The translations under genes were made by a program, and so were the position numbers. From contig NZ_RPDI01000011.1 of assembly GCF_003917135.1 (NCBI RefSeq), positions 28,929 through 92,928 on the forward strand: DNA of 64,000 bases, in the 5' to 3' direction. How positions within the stretch are numbered: the first letter of the stretch is position 1; every line of letters begins with the position of its first letter. Positions 8,293-16,845 of the stretch are shown here, in pieces. This stretch comes from Leucobacter chromiireducens. Its GTDB lineage: Bacteria > Actinomycetota > Actinomycetes > Actinomycetales > Microbacteriaceae. The notes below the pieces were generated by a model that made no database searches, was not told where the DNA came from, and saw only the letters and a program-made list of their open reading frames with translations.

Positions 8293-11200
8293 GCCTCGCC
8301 GGGCTGGACCAGCTGCTCGAGCGCTCCGCATCGTTCGCGCGCGCGCTCGACGCCGCGGCGACGGACGCCGAGTTCTCCGTCGCCGACGGCCTGCGCGCGC
8401 CGCTCATCGCGGGGCTGCTGCGTCGACGGCGAGCAGCTGGGGATCGCGGCGCGCTGCTCATCATTGCCGCGACAAGCCGCGAGGCTGACGCCATCCGACA
8501 GGCGGTTGGCTCCCTCGTCCCCGACGCGGTGACCGCGGAGTTCCCCGCGTGGGAGACGCTGCCGCACGAGCGGCTGAGCCCCAGCGCCGAGACGGTGGGC
8601 CGCCGTGCGCACGCGCTGCGATTGCTCCGCGAGCACGACATCACCGACGCGGCAGCGCCTCCGCTCGTGCTCGTCGCCTCGGTGCGCGCCGCGCTGCAGC
8701 CCGTCTCGCCGCACGCGGCGCAGGCCGAGCCGGTCGTGCTGCGCACCGGGCAGGACCTCGTGCTCGCGGACACCGCGATCGGCGGCATCGGCGGCGCGGA
8801 AGCTGGCGCCGGCGGCGGGCTCGACGCGCTGTCGCGCAGGCTCGTCGACTACGCGTACACCCGCGTCGATATGGTCACCAGGCGAGGCGAGTTCGCGGTG
8901 CGCGGCGGCATTCTCGACGTCTTCCCGCCGACCGTCGACCAGGCGGTGCGTGTGGACTTCTTCGGCGACGAGGTCGACCAGATCCGCCGCTTCTCGGTGT
9001 CCGACCAGCGTTCCGCTGGCGACCCGATCGCCGAGATCGAACTCTGGCCGGCGCGCGAGCTCCTACTCACCGACGACGTGCGGCAACGCGCCGCCGAGCT
9101 GCTGCCGCGCTTCCCCGCACTCGGCGCCATGCTCGAAAAGATGAGCGCGGGGATCGCCGTCGAGGGGATGGAGAGCCTGCTGCCGCAGCTCGTGCCCGGG
9201 CTCGCGCCGATCACGCAGCTGCTGCCGGCCGGCGGTGCGGTGCTCGTGGTTGCGCCAGAGCGCGTTGCCGGCCGCGCGGTGAGCCTCGCGGAGACGAACC
9301 GCGAATTCCTTGAGGCCGCGTGGCACGCCGCGACGGCCGGCGCCGACACCCCGGTGCCCGTCGACGACGCCGGCCTGCTCTCGGTGACCGAGCTGCGCGC
9401 TGCATCGGTGGGGCGCCCCTGGTGGAGCACCACCGGATTTGTGCGCGACGCCGACGACGATGGCACGGCGGACGGGACGCCCGCGGAGGCGTCGGCTGAG
9501 CCGGCTGAGCCGACCCCAACCCCACCGGCCGAACCAGGAAACGCGACCGCTGCGCCAGCAGCGGCGGCAGCATCCGAGCCGCGCGGCCTCACGGTCATCG
9601 ACGGCGTCGACGACGCGATCTACACGGTGCACGGCGGGGCCGTCACGCGGCCGCCCGGCGCGGAGCCCACCGCGGCAGCGATCCAGCACCTCAGCCGCCG
9701 ACTCGGTGAGGGCTGGCGCGCCGTGGTCACCGCGCAGGGCGCCGGGCTCGTTGAGCGCGCACGCGACCTGCTCGCCGAGGCCGGGGCCGCCGCGCGCATC
9801 GTCGACGCGCTCCCCGGGGACCTCGAGACCGGGGTGATCTACCTCGTCACCGGCACCGCGTGGCAGGGCTTCGAGAGCGACGAGGCGCAGCTCGTGCTCG
9901 AGACCGAGGCCGAGTTCTTCGGCCGCACGGTCTCCGGCCAGGCGGCCACCGGGCAGAAGCTCGCGCGCCGCCGCGGCAAGAACGTGGTCGACCCGCTGAA
10001 GCTGACCGCTGGCGACTATGTGGTGCACGAGACGCACGGCATCGGGCAGTTCGTCGAGCTCACGCAGCGCATGGTGCCGACGGGCATCGGCCGGGACGCC
10101 ACGAAGGCGCTGCGCGAGTACCTCGTCATCGAGTACGCCTCGACGAAGCGAGGCATGCCGAAGGACAAGCTGTACGTGCCGACGGATCAGCTGGATCAGC
10201 TCTCGCGCTACGTCGGTGGTGAGGCGCCGGCGCTCTCGAAGATGGGCGGCAGCGACTGGGAGGGCGCGAAGAAGAAGGCGCGCAAGGCGGTGCGCGACAT
10301 CGCGGTGGAGCTCGTGAAGCTCTACTCGGCGCGCATGGCCTCGCCCGGCTACGCATTCTCGCAGGACACCCCGTGGCAGCGCGAGCTGGAGGAAGCGTTC
10401 CCGTACGCGGAGACGATCGACCAGCTCACCACCATCGACGAGGTGAAGCGTGACATGGAGCGACCCGTACCGATGGACCGCCTGCTCGCCGGCGACGTCG
10501 GCTTCGGAAAGACCGAGGTCGCGATCCGGGCGGCGTTCAAGGCCGTGCAGGACGGCAAGCAGGTCGCCATGCTCGTGCCGACGACGCTGCTGGCCAACCA
10601 GCACTTCGAGACGTTTCAGACGCGGTTCGCCGGCTTCCCCGTGCAGTTGCGCGCCCTGAGCCGCTTCCAGACCGACAAGGAGGCGAAGGAAACGCTTGAG
10701 GGGCTCGCCGCCGGCACGGTCGATGTGGTGATCGGCACGCACCGCCTGCTCTCGAACAACATCATCTACAAGGATCTCGGCCTCCTCATCATCGACGAGG
10801 AGCAGCGCTTCGGCGTCGAGCACAAGGACGCGCTGAAGAAACTGAAGACCGGCGTGGACATTCTCGCGATGAGCGCGACGCCGATCCCGCGCACGCTCGA
10901 GATGGCGGTCACCGGCATCCGCGAGATGTCGACGCTCGCCACCCCGCCGGAGGATCGCCACCCGATTCTCACCTTCGTCGGGCCCCGCAGCGACAAGCAG
11001 ATCACCGCGGCGATCCGGCGCGAGCTGCTGCGCGAGGGCCAGGTGTTCTTCGTGCACAACCGGGTGTCCTCGATCGGGCGGGTCGCCGCGAAGATCGCCG
11101 AGCTCGTGCCCGAGGCGCGCGTCGCGGTCGCGCACGGCAAACTGAGCGAGCACCAGCTGGAGCAGGTCGTCCAGGACTTCTGGGAGCGCAAGTTCGACGT

Positions 11201-12101
11201 GCTCGTTTCGACGACGATCGTGGAGACCGGCCTCGACATCGCGAACGCGAACACGATCATCATCGACCAGGCCGACAAGTACGGGCTCAGCCAGCTGCAT
11301 CAGCTCCGCGGGCGCGTGGGGCGCAGCCGCGAGCGCGCGTACGCGTACTTCCTGTACGACCCGGAGAAGCCCCTCACCGAGCACGCGAACGAGCGGCTCG
11401 AAACTCTCGCCGCGAACAACGAACTCGGATCGGGGATGCAGGTCGCCCTCAAGGACCTCGAGCTGCGCGGGGCGGGCAACCTGCTGGGCGGCGAGCAGTC
11501 CGGCCACATCGCTGGCGTCGGCTTCGACCTGTACCTCCGCATGATCGGCGAGGCGGTCAACACCTTCAAGGGCGAAGAGGTCGCCGGCACGGTCGAGCTC
11601 GTGCTCGAGCTGCCCGTCGACGCGCACATCCCCGAGGAGTACGTGGAGAGCGAGCGCCTCCGCCTCGAGGCGTACCAGAAGTTCTCCGCGGCCTCGCACC
11701 CGCAGGCGCCCGAGGATCACGTCGGCCTGGTGCTTGAGGAGCTCACGGACCGCTACGGCGCGCCACCCGAGGAGGTCGAACGCCTCGCCGCGGTGTCCGC
11801 GCTCCGTCGTCGCGCCTCGCGCCTCGGGCTCACGAAGGTGGTGGCCGCCGGGCCAACGCTGCGGCTCGAACCGGTGAAGCTGCTCGACTCGCGCCGCATG
11901 CGCATGAACCGGATTTACCCCGGCGCGCGCTACACCGAGGCGACGGGATCGCTGCAGATCCCGCTGCCCGGCGGCACCGCGTCGTCGCGGAGCCCGCTCG
12001 CCGGGGTGGGGCAGCGCCACGTCGGGGACGAGGGCGACATCGTCGCGTGGACGGGCCGGGTGCTCGCGACGCTGCTCGAGGAGGATCCGCCGGCCGCATA
12101 G
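8289..12101 (+). CDS. mfd: Transcription-repair coupling factor
   Basis: A 1270-residue translocase that removes stalled RNA polymerase at lesions and recruits UvrA. Domain order is readable: a UvrB-like N-terminal part, the RNA-polymerase-interaction region (GDYVVHETHGIGQF at about residue 575), the RecG-like helicase core with Walker A LAGDVGFGKTE (about 735) and DEEQRFG (about 835), motif VI GRVGRSRERAYAYF, and a C-terminal TRCF/D7 domain. It is longer than most (about 1150-1200) because of a Pro/Ala/Glu-rich low-complexity insert at about residues 387-433. The start overlaps the pth stop. A GC-rich hairpin follows. Confidence 0.97.
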   Translation: MSLAGLDQLLERSASFARALDAAATDAEFSVADGLRAPLIAGLLRRRRAAGDRGALLIIAATSREADAIRQAVGSLVPDAVTAEFPAWETLPHERLSPSAETVGRRAHALRLLREHDITDAAAPPLVLVASVRAALQPVSPHAAQAEPVVLRTGQDLVLADTAIGGIGGAEAGAGGGLDALSRRLVDYAYTRVDMVTRRGEFAVRGGILDVFPPTVDQAVRVDFFGDEVDQIRRFSVSDQRSAGDPIAEIELWPARELLLTDDVRQRAAELLPRFPALGAMLEKMSAGIAVEGMESLLPQLVPGLAPITQLLPAGGAVLVVAPERVAGRAVSLAETNREFLEAAWHAATAGADTPVPVDDAGLLSVTELRAASVGRPWWSTTGFVRDADDDGTADGTPAEASAEPAEPTPTPPAEPGNATAAPAAAAASEPRGLTVIDGVDDAIYTVHGGAVTRPPGAEPTAAAIQHLSRRLGEGWRAVVTAQGAGLVERARDLLAEAGAAARIVDALPGDLETGVIYLVTGTAWQGFESDEAQLVLETEAEFFGRTVSGQAATGQKLARRRGKNVVDPLKLTAGDYVVHETHGIGQFVELTQRMVPTGIGRDATKALREYLVIEYASTKRGMPKDKLYVPTDQLDQLSRYVGGEAPALSKMGGSDWEGAKKKARKAVRDIAVELVKLYSARMASPGYAFSQDTPWQRELEEAFPYAETIDQLTTIDEVKRDMERPVPMDRLLAGDVGFGKTEVAIRAAFKAVQDGKQVAMLVPTTLLANQHFETFQTRFAGFPVQLRALSRFQTDKEAKETLEGLAAGTVDVVIGTHRLLSNNIIYKDLGLLIIDEEQRFGVEHKDALKKLKTGVDILAMSATPIPRTLEMAVTGIREMSTLATPPEDRHPILTFVGPRSDKQITAAIRRELLREGQVFFVHNRVSSIGRVAAKIAELVPEARVAVAHGKLSEHQLEQVVQDFWERKFDVLVSTTIVETGLDIANANTIIIDQADKYGLSQLHQLRGRVGRSRERAYAYFLYDPEKPLTEHANERLETLAANNELGSGMQVALKDLELRGAGNLLGGEQSGHIAGVGFDLYLRMIGEAVNTFKGEEVAGTVELVLELPVDAHIPEEYVESERLRLEAYQKFSAASHPQAPEDHVGLVLEELTDRYGAPPEEVERLAAVSALRRRASRLGLTKVVAAGPTLRLEPVKLLDSRRMRMNRIYPGARYTEATGSLQIPLPGGTASSRSPLAGVGQRHVGDEGDIVAWTGRVLATLLEEDPPAA

Positions 12102-12102
12102 G

Positions 12103-12130
12103 GCGCGGCGGTGCTGAGGTGCCGCCGCGC
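12103..12130. terminator. Convergent terminator between mfd and lipoprotein gene
   Basis: Nine-bp arms GCGCGGCGG (12103-12111) and CCGCCGCGC (12122-12130) around a 10-base loop, immediately after mfd and touching the stop of the opposing gene. It may serve both strands. Confidence 0.6.
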
Positions 12131-12693
12131 TACTCGGCCGTGCAGGCCGCCTGCAGCTCGGTGCCGGTCTGCTGCAGCGCGGGGAGGCGCTCGGTGTACA
12201 GGGCGGAGACATCCTCACCGTAGGCGCGCAACTCGCCGATCGCGCTCACATCGCCCGAACCGAGTCCGCTCAGGTCTGGAGTGCCGAGCGCCCCGAGATC
12301 CTCGGCGAAGCCGCTCCACTCGACGCGCGCCGCGTCGAGCGCCTCACGCACCGCGGGATCGGTGATCGACGCCGACGCCGCGTCGAGCGCCTCGACGACC
12401 GGATCGACGAGCGCGAGCAGGTCGAGCGGCTGCCCCGCGAGGCCGTCCGCGACGAGCTGCGGAACCGCCCGCCCTGCCTCATCAGTCACGCGCTGGATCG
12501 CCTCGTTCGCTATCTGGCACTTCGACTGTCCGCCAGAACTGCTGACACTTCCGCCCGTGCCCCCGGACGCGTTCCCGCCAGCCGAGTTCCCGCCGAACAC
12601 CGGCAGCGCGCAGCCGGTGAGCGTGAGGGTGCCGAGCGCGAGCGCGGTCGCCGCTGCCGCGATGCGTGGGCGGACGCTGGTGAAACGAGGCAT
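12130..12693 (-). CDS. Putative secreted lipoprotein of unknown function
   Basis: About 187 residues. It has a lipoprotein signal: charged start MPRFTSVRPR, hydrophobic run, then the lipobox LTGC. A Gly/Ser/Asn-rich linker (NSAGGNASGGTGGSVSSSGG) follows, then an Ala/Leu-rich region predicted mostly helical with two further Cys (one just after the linker, one near the C-terminus) that could pair outside the cell. I chose the ATG at 12693 because AAGGGAC precedes it; ATGs at 12717 and 12756 are possible. It is convergent with mfd and divergent from mazG. I recognise no catalytic motif. Confidence 0.75.
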   Translation of the reverse strand: MPRFTSVRPRIAAAATALALGTLTLTGCALPVFGGNSAGGNASGGTGGSVSSSGGQSKCQIANEAIQRVTDEAGRAVPQLVADGLAGQPLDLLALVDPVVEALDAASASITDPAVREALDAARVEWSGFAEDLGALGTPDLSGLGSGDVSAIGELRAYGEDVSALYTERLPALQQTGTELQAACTAE

Positions 12694-12807
12694 ACGTGTC
12701 CCTTCGAGCGTAAGCATTGGCGGGTCGCCGCGATCCCAGCGTAACCGAGCCGCCATGTCGCCGAGCTGCGCCCTCGCGCAGACTCAGGTGCTCTCCAGGC
12801 GCGTGAG

Positions 12808-12813
12808 TAGGCT
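12808..12813 (+). promoter_or_regulatory. -10 element (TAGGCT) for mazG, probable leaderless start
   Basis: TAGGCT ends seven bases before the mazG ATG, so transcription would start at or beside the start codon. The intervening GGAAGG would be too close to the ATG to act as a normal ribosome site. Confidence 0.45.
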
Positions 12814-12820
12814 GGAAGGC

Positions 12821-13603
12821 ATGGACAGCGCGAGCGCAGGGGCCAAGGTCGGCAGCAAATCTTCGGAGGCGGACAGTCCAGCGACCGTTCCGTCTCCTGC
12901 CAGACCCAGCGCGGCGGCCGACGCAGTCGCACGCGCCGCGCAGACCGTCCGCACGATGGTGGAGCCGGGCGGCTGCGCGTGGCACGCCGCGCAGACGCAC
13001 GCCAGCCTGACCCCGTACCTCATCGAGGAGAGCGCTGAGTTTGTCGACGCGATCGAGCGCGATCTGCCGGCCGCCGAGCTCAGCTCTGAGCTGGGCGACG
13101 TGCTCTACCAGGTGCTCTTCCACGCGGCGATCGCGGAGCGCGACGGTGAGGGTTACGACCTCGCGAGCGTCGCGGATGGGCTCTCGGAGAAGCTGATCGC
13201 GCGCCACCCGCACGTCTTCGGAGACCGCGGCTACATGAGCGTCGAGGAGCTCCACGCCGAGTGGGAGCGGCTCAAGGAAGACGCCGCGGGGGAGGCGCGT
13301 GGCTCGCGCGGGGCGCTCGACGGGATCCCCGCAGGGATGCCGACGCTCGCGCGCGCCGCGAAGGTCGTTGAGCGGCTGAAGCGCGCCGGCCTGGTCGAGC
13401 CGAGCGCTGGGGAGGGGAGCCCGGAGGATCCACTCGCCGCGGCCATCGGGCCGGACGAGCAGCGCCTCGCCGAGGTGGGCATCGGCGATGCCATGCTCGC
13501 GCTCGTGATGCGTGCAAACGCGGCAAGCATCGATCCGGATCGTGCCCTCCGTCAGGCGGTCGACCGGCTCGCCGCCCGCGTCATGCACAACGGCGACGGC
13601 TAG
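12821..13603 (+). CDS. mazG: Nucleoside triphosphate pyrophosphohydrolase MazG
   Basis: A 260-residue all-alpha NTP pyrophosphohydrolase that hydrolyses NTPs or dNTPs to NMP and PPi, a housecleaning and stress-related function. The metal-binding signature is seen as LIEESAEFVDAI followed by SSELGDVLYQVLFHA (the EExxE...ExxD pattern), and the C-terminal region ends in the typical DPDRALRQAV segment. The N-terminal 35 residues are low-complexity. ATG 12821 is chosen; the frame is open far upstream but that part lies antisense to the lipoprotein. Its TAG stop and the stop of the opposing LuxR gene share a CTAG palindrome at 13600-13603. Confidence 0.9.
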   Translation: MDSASAGAKVGSKSSEADSPATVPSPARPSAAADAVARAAQTVRTMVEPGGCAWHAAQTHASLTPYLIEESAEFVDAIERDLPAAELSSELGDVLYQVLFHAAIAERDGEGYDLASVADGLSEKLIARHPHVFGDRGYMSVEELHAEWERLKEDAAGEARGSRGALDGIPAGMPTLARAAKVVERLKRAGLVEPSAGEGSPEDPLAAAIGPDEQRLAEVGIGDAMLALVMRANAASIDPDRALRQAVDRLAARVMHNGDG

Positions 13604-14538
13604 GGCAGGATCCCCAGCCGCCGCGCCGCAGCGACGGCCGCGTGGCGCGTGTTCACGTCGAGCTTCGACATCGCGGTGCGCAGGTAGCTTTTCACGGTGC
13701 TCTCGGCGAGCTGGAGCGCGCGGCCGATATCCACGTTCGTCGCCCCGAGCGCTGCGTGCGCGAGCACGTCGACCTCGCGCGGCGAGAGGTGCACCGCATC
13801 GGCGCTCGGATCAGGGGTGCCCAGTCGCGCAAGGCGGTCGCCGAGCGCGCTGATCCGCTCACGTACTTCCTCGTCCGAGACCGCCGCGGCAATGCTCCGC
13901 AGCTCTGCGTGCTCGCAGCGGAGCCGTTCGAGCGCCTCGCCGTCGATCCCGACGGGGGCCGCGCGCGAGTCCCCGAGCTCGGTGGCGAGCGCCTCGCTGC
14001 CGTCCCGTGAAACCGCGCTCCGACCAAGCGAGAGAGCCCCGTTGCGCTCCGCTCCGTGTGTGGTGGCGCGCGCCCGCGGCTCCGACACGCGATCCTGTAC
14101 GCGGATCTCGCGCGCAAGTGCACGCGCGACGGCGGCTCCCGCGCTGAGGCGCGGTGCCTGGGCGAGCCGCGAGCCGCGGCTGCCGCCGTAGAGGACCGCA
14201 CGCACAGCGCCGCCAACGATCACTGGGACGGCGAGGAGGGTGACCAGACCTTCCCCGCCGATCTGCTCGTCATAGTCATGGGTGATGAGGCCGGAGTTTG
14301 CGTAGTCAGGGGTGAGTCGCGCTCGGTGTTCTGACATGGCGCGTCCGCCGAGGCCGCGGTCCGCCTGCACGCGAAGACCGGCGAGACTGCGGGTCCGGGT
14401 GCCGGCGAACGCAGTGACGCTCGTGAGGTCTCCGGTATTGAACCCGCCAAAGGCGACGGGGAATCGTGTCTCGTGCGCGAACTCCTCAACGGCGGCGTCC
14501 AGGGTTTCGAGCAAGAGGGGGTGAGGGGGATGGGTCAT
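13600..14538 (-). CDS. GAF-LuxR transcriptional regulator (RamA-like)
   Basis: A 312-residue regulator. The N-terminal two-thirds resembles a GAF-type sensory fold (VAFGGFNTGDLTSVTAFAGTRT through the LLAVPVIVGGAVRAVLYGG core). The last 65 residues form a LuxR helix-turn-helix, LSPREVDVLAHAALGATNVDIGRAL then STVKSYLRTAMSKL. ATG 14538 is preceded by GGGAG. It is divergent from the DUF485-ActP acetate uptake pair, which makes it the likely local regulator. RamA of corynebacteria, the acetate-metabolism activator, has the same GAF/LuxR layout; homology in function is inference. Confidence 0.82.
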   Translation of the reverse strand: MTHPPHPLLLETLDAAVEEFAHETRFPVAFGGFNTGDLTSVTAFAGTRTRSLAGLRVQADRGLGGRAMSEHRARLTPDYANSGLITHDYDEQIGGEGLVTLLAVPVIVGGAVRAVLYGGSRGSRLAQAPRLSAGAAVARALAREIRVQDRVSEPRARATTHGAERNGALSLGRSAVSRDGSEALATELGDSRAAPVGIDGEALERLRCEHAELRSIAAAVSDEEVRERISALGDRLARLGTPDPSADAVHLSPREVDVLAHAALGATNVDIGRALQLAESTVKSYLRTAMSKLDVNTRHAAVAAARRLGILP

Positions 14539-14662
14539 CGTTGCTCCCAACTTCCGGGGGTATTCGATGCTATCCCGACTTTCTAACATCGGGACAACAC
14601 TTCGCATCGAAGCGAAGCGGTCGCAACCGCGTGGCCGGTCCACCATGAGGCAAGGAGGCCCC

Positions 14663-15055
14663 ATGAATGTCCCCAGCACGCCAGAGTCAGAGTCCGGATC
14701 ATCCATGCATGATCAGTCGGGAATTGACTACATCGCGTTCCAAGAAAGTGACGGGTTTCGGACGTTCAAGCACCGATTCCGACGCTTCGTGTTCCCCCTG
14801 GCGATCGCGTTCCTCGCCTGGTTCCTCACCTACGTGCTGCTCGCCGCGTATGCGCACGACTTCATGGCGCAACCGTTGTGGGGACTCAATGTCGGTCTGT
14901 GGTTCGGGCTCGGCCAGTTCGTGACCACGTTCATAATCACGATGAGCTATGTGGCCTACGCGAACCGGCGGCTTGATCCGCTCTCGCAGGAGCTGCGCGC
15001 TGAGCTCGAGCACCTGGCCGTGGCGGCGGGGGACACCGAGGGGAGCGGCGCATGA
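14663..15055 (+). CDS. DUF485 membrane protein
   Basis: A 130-residue protein with two membrane helices (FVFPLAIAFLAWFLTYVLLAAY and the region around LWFGLGQFVTTFIITMSYVAYA), the DUF485 layout. ATG 14663 is preceded by AAGGAGG; an upstream ATG in frame at 14567 lies in the divergent promoter and is rejected. DUF485 genes characteristically precede actP-type acetate symporters and are thought to be partner subunits or modulators. Here the stop and the next ATG overlap (ATGA at 15052-15055), supporting tight co-expression with the symporter. Confidence 0.9.
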   Translation: MNVPSTPESESGSSMHDQSGIDYIAFQESDGFRTFKHRFRRFVFPLAIAFLAWFLTYVLLAAYAHDFMAQPLWGLNVGLWFGLGQFVTTFIITMSYVAYANRRLDPLSQELRAELEHLAVAAGDTEGSGA

Positions 15056-16746
15056 GTGCTACACACCTCTCCACCATCAGACCGCTCATCGGGGACACCG
15101 CGGCGGAACAGAATCCGGTGTTGAACATCACGATCTTCATCGCGTTTGTCGCGGTGACGATGGTCATCGTGATTCGCGCGAGTCGGAGCAACCGAACAGC
15201 CGCCGACTTCTACGCCGGCGGGCGTTCTTTCACGGGGCGTCAGAACGGGCTGGCGATCGCCGGCGACTACCTCTCTGCGGCCTCATTCCTTGGTATCTGC
15301 GGCGCGATCGCGATCGCTGGCTACGACGGCTTTCTCTACTCGATCGGTTTCCTCGTCGCCTGGCTCGTCGCGCTGCTCCTCGTCGCTGAACTGATGCGGA
15401 ACACCGCGAAGTTCACGATGGCTGACGTGCTCTCGTTCCGGCTGCGTGAGCGGCCCGTGCGCATGGCTGCCGCACTGACGACGCTCGCGGTCAGCTTCTT
15501 CTATCTGATCGCGCAGATGGCCGGCGCCGGCGGGCTCGTCTCGCTGCTGCTCGGCGTTGAGGATCAGCTCGGCCAGTCCGTGGTGATCGCTGTCGTTGGG
15601 GTCGTCATGATCCTGTACGTGCTCATCGGCGGGATGAAGGGCACCACCTGGGTGCAGATCATTAAGGCGGTGCTGCTCATCGCCGGAGCCGGCGCGATGA
15701 CCGTGTGGGTACTTGCGCTCAAGAGTTTCAACTTCGCGGCGCTCCTTGAGACCGCGGTGAATCATCCCGAGAACGCCAACGGCGCAGCAATCCTCGCGCC
15801 GGGACTCCGGTACGGCGAGAACCCGATCGACTTCGTGTCACTCGCGATCGCCCTCGTGCTCGGTACTGCCGGGCTGCCGCACGTGCTGATGCGCTTCTAC
15901 ACGGTGCCGACGGCGCGGGAAGCGCGGCGATCGGTTGTGTGGGCGATCTGGCTCATCGGGATCTTCTACCTGTTCACGCTCGTGCTCGGGTACGGGGCAG
16001 GCGCACTCGTCGGGCCAGAGACGATCGCGAAGGCCCCCGGCGGTGAGAACTCGGCGGCGCCGCTCCTCGCTGCGGAGCTCGGTGGGCCACTCCTGCTTGG
16101 CTTCATCTCAGCGGTCGCGTTCGCGACGATCCTCGCGGTCGTCGCGGGGCTCACCATCACCGCGTCGGCGTCGTTCGCGCACGACGTCTACAACAGTGTG
16201 ATCAAGCGTGGCACCGCGACCGCCAAGCAAGAAATTCGCGTCGCGAAAAGCACGACGCTGGTGATTGGCGTCGTCGCCGTGGTCGGCGGCATCGGCGCGC
16301 AGGGACAGAACGTTGCGTTCCTGGTCGCACTTGCGTTCGCGGTTGCAGCGTCCGCCAACCTGCCGACGATCCTCTACTCGCTGTTCTGGAAGAAGTTCAC
16401 TACGCGCGGGGCACTCTGGTCGATGCTGGGCGGATTGATCACCGCCGTCGGCTTGATCGTGCTCTCCCCGGTGATGTCTGGCAATCCGACGGCGATGCTC
16501 GGCGAGGGCGTCGACTTCGCGGTGTTCCCGTTGAAGAATCCCGGCATCATCTCGATTCCGGTCGGCTTCTTCCTCGGCTGGCTCGGCTCGGTCACGCAGC
16601 GCGGTCAGGAGTCGCGCAAGCTCGCCGCGGAGATGGAAGTGCGCGCGCTCACCGGGCACGGCGCCGAGCCCCCGGTGACCGAAGAGCACCGTGCGCAGGC
16701 GGCGCTCGAGGAGGGGGAGCGCAGGTCTGAGGGTGCTGACTCGTAG
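15052..16746 (+). CDS. actP: Sodium:solute symporter family cation/acetate symporter
   Basis: A 564-residue SSS-family permease with about 13 hydrophobic segments; it begins with a periplasmic-facing N-terminus followed by VLNITIFIAFVAVTMVIVIRA. Conserved SSS features are readable: RSNRTAADFYAGGRSFTGRQNGLAIAGDYLSAASFLGI near the N-terminus and GTAGLPHVLMRFYTVP in the middle, as in ActP/MctC monocarboxylate transporters. The C-terminus is a charged cytoplasmic tail. It likely imports acetate (possibly pyruvate or propionate) with Na+ or H+. It is coupled to DUF485 upstream and divergent from the RamA-like regulator. Confidence 0.92.
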   Translation: MSATHLSTIRPLIGDTAAEQNPVLNITIFIAFVAVTMVIVIRASRSNRTAADFYAGGRSFTGRQNGLAIAGDYLSAASFLGICGAIAIAGYDGFLYSIGFLVAWLVALLLVAELMRNTAKFTMADVLSFRLRERPVRMAAALTTLAVSFFYLIAQMAGAGGLVSLLLGVEDQLGQSVVIAVVGVVMILYVLIGGMKGTTWVQIIKAVLLIAGAGAMTVWVLALKSFNFAALLETAVNHPENANGAAILAPGLRYGENPIDFVSLAIALVLGTAGLPHVLMRFYTVPTAREARRSVVWAIWLIGIFYLFTLVLGYGAGALVGPETIAKAPGGENSAAPLLAAELGGPLLLGFISAVAFATILAVVAGLTITASASFAHDVYNSVIKRGTATAKQEIRVAKSTTLVIGVVAVVGGIGAQGQNVAFLVALAFAVAASANLPTILYSLFWKKFTTRGALWSMLGGLITAVGLIVLSPVMSGNPTAMLGEGVDFAVFPLKNPGIISIPVGFFLGWLGSVTQRGQESRKLAAEMEVRALTGHGAEPPVTEEHRAQAALEEGERRSEGADS

Positions 16747-16764
16747 CCTCGGCCGGTGGTGCGC

Positions 16765-16800
16765 AGCCCCGGTCGGCCCGCGAGCGGGTCGGCCGGGGCT
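16765..16800 (+). terminator. Terminator hairpin after actP
   Basis: Sixteen-base arms 16765-16780 and 16785-16800 pair fully if two G-U pairs are allowed (AGCCCCGG against CCGGGGCT), with a CGAG loop. Separates actP from hisS. Confidence 0.7.
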
Positions 16801-16845
16801 CGGTCCGTGCGCGCGGCTGCCTCGCGAAGATGGAAGAATGGGGGA

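Noticed and set aside
9063..12218. A 1051-codon open frame antisense to mfd
   Set aside because: No conserved motifs, His/Leu/Arg-biased shadow of the well-supported mfd gene.
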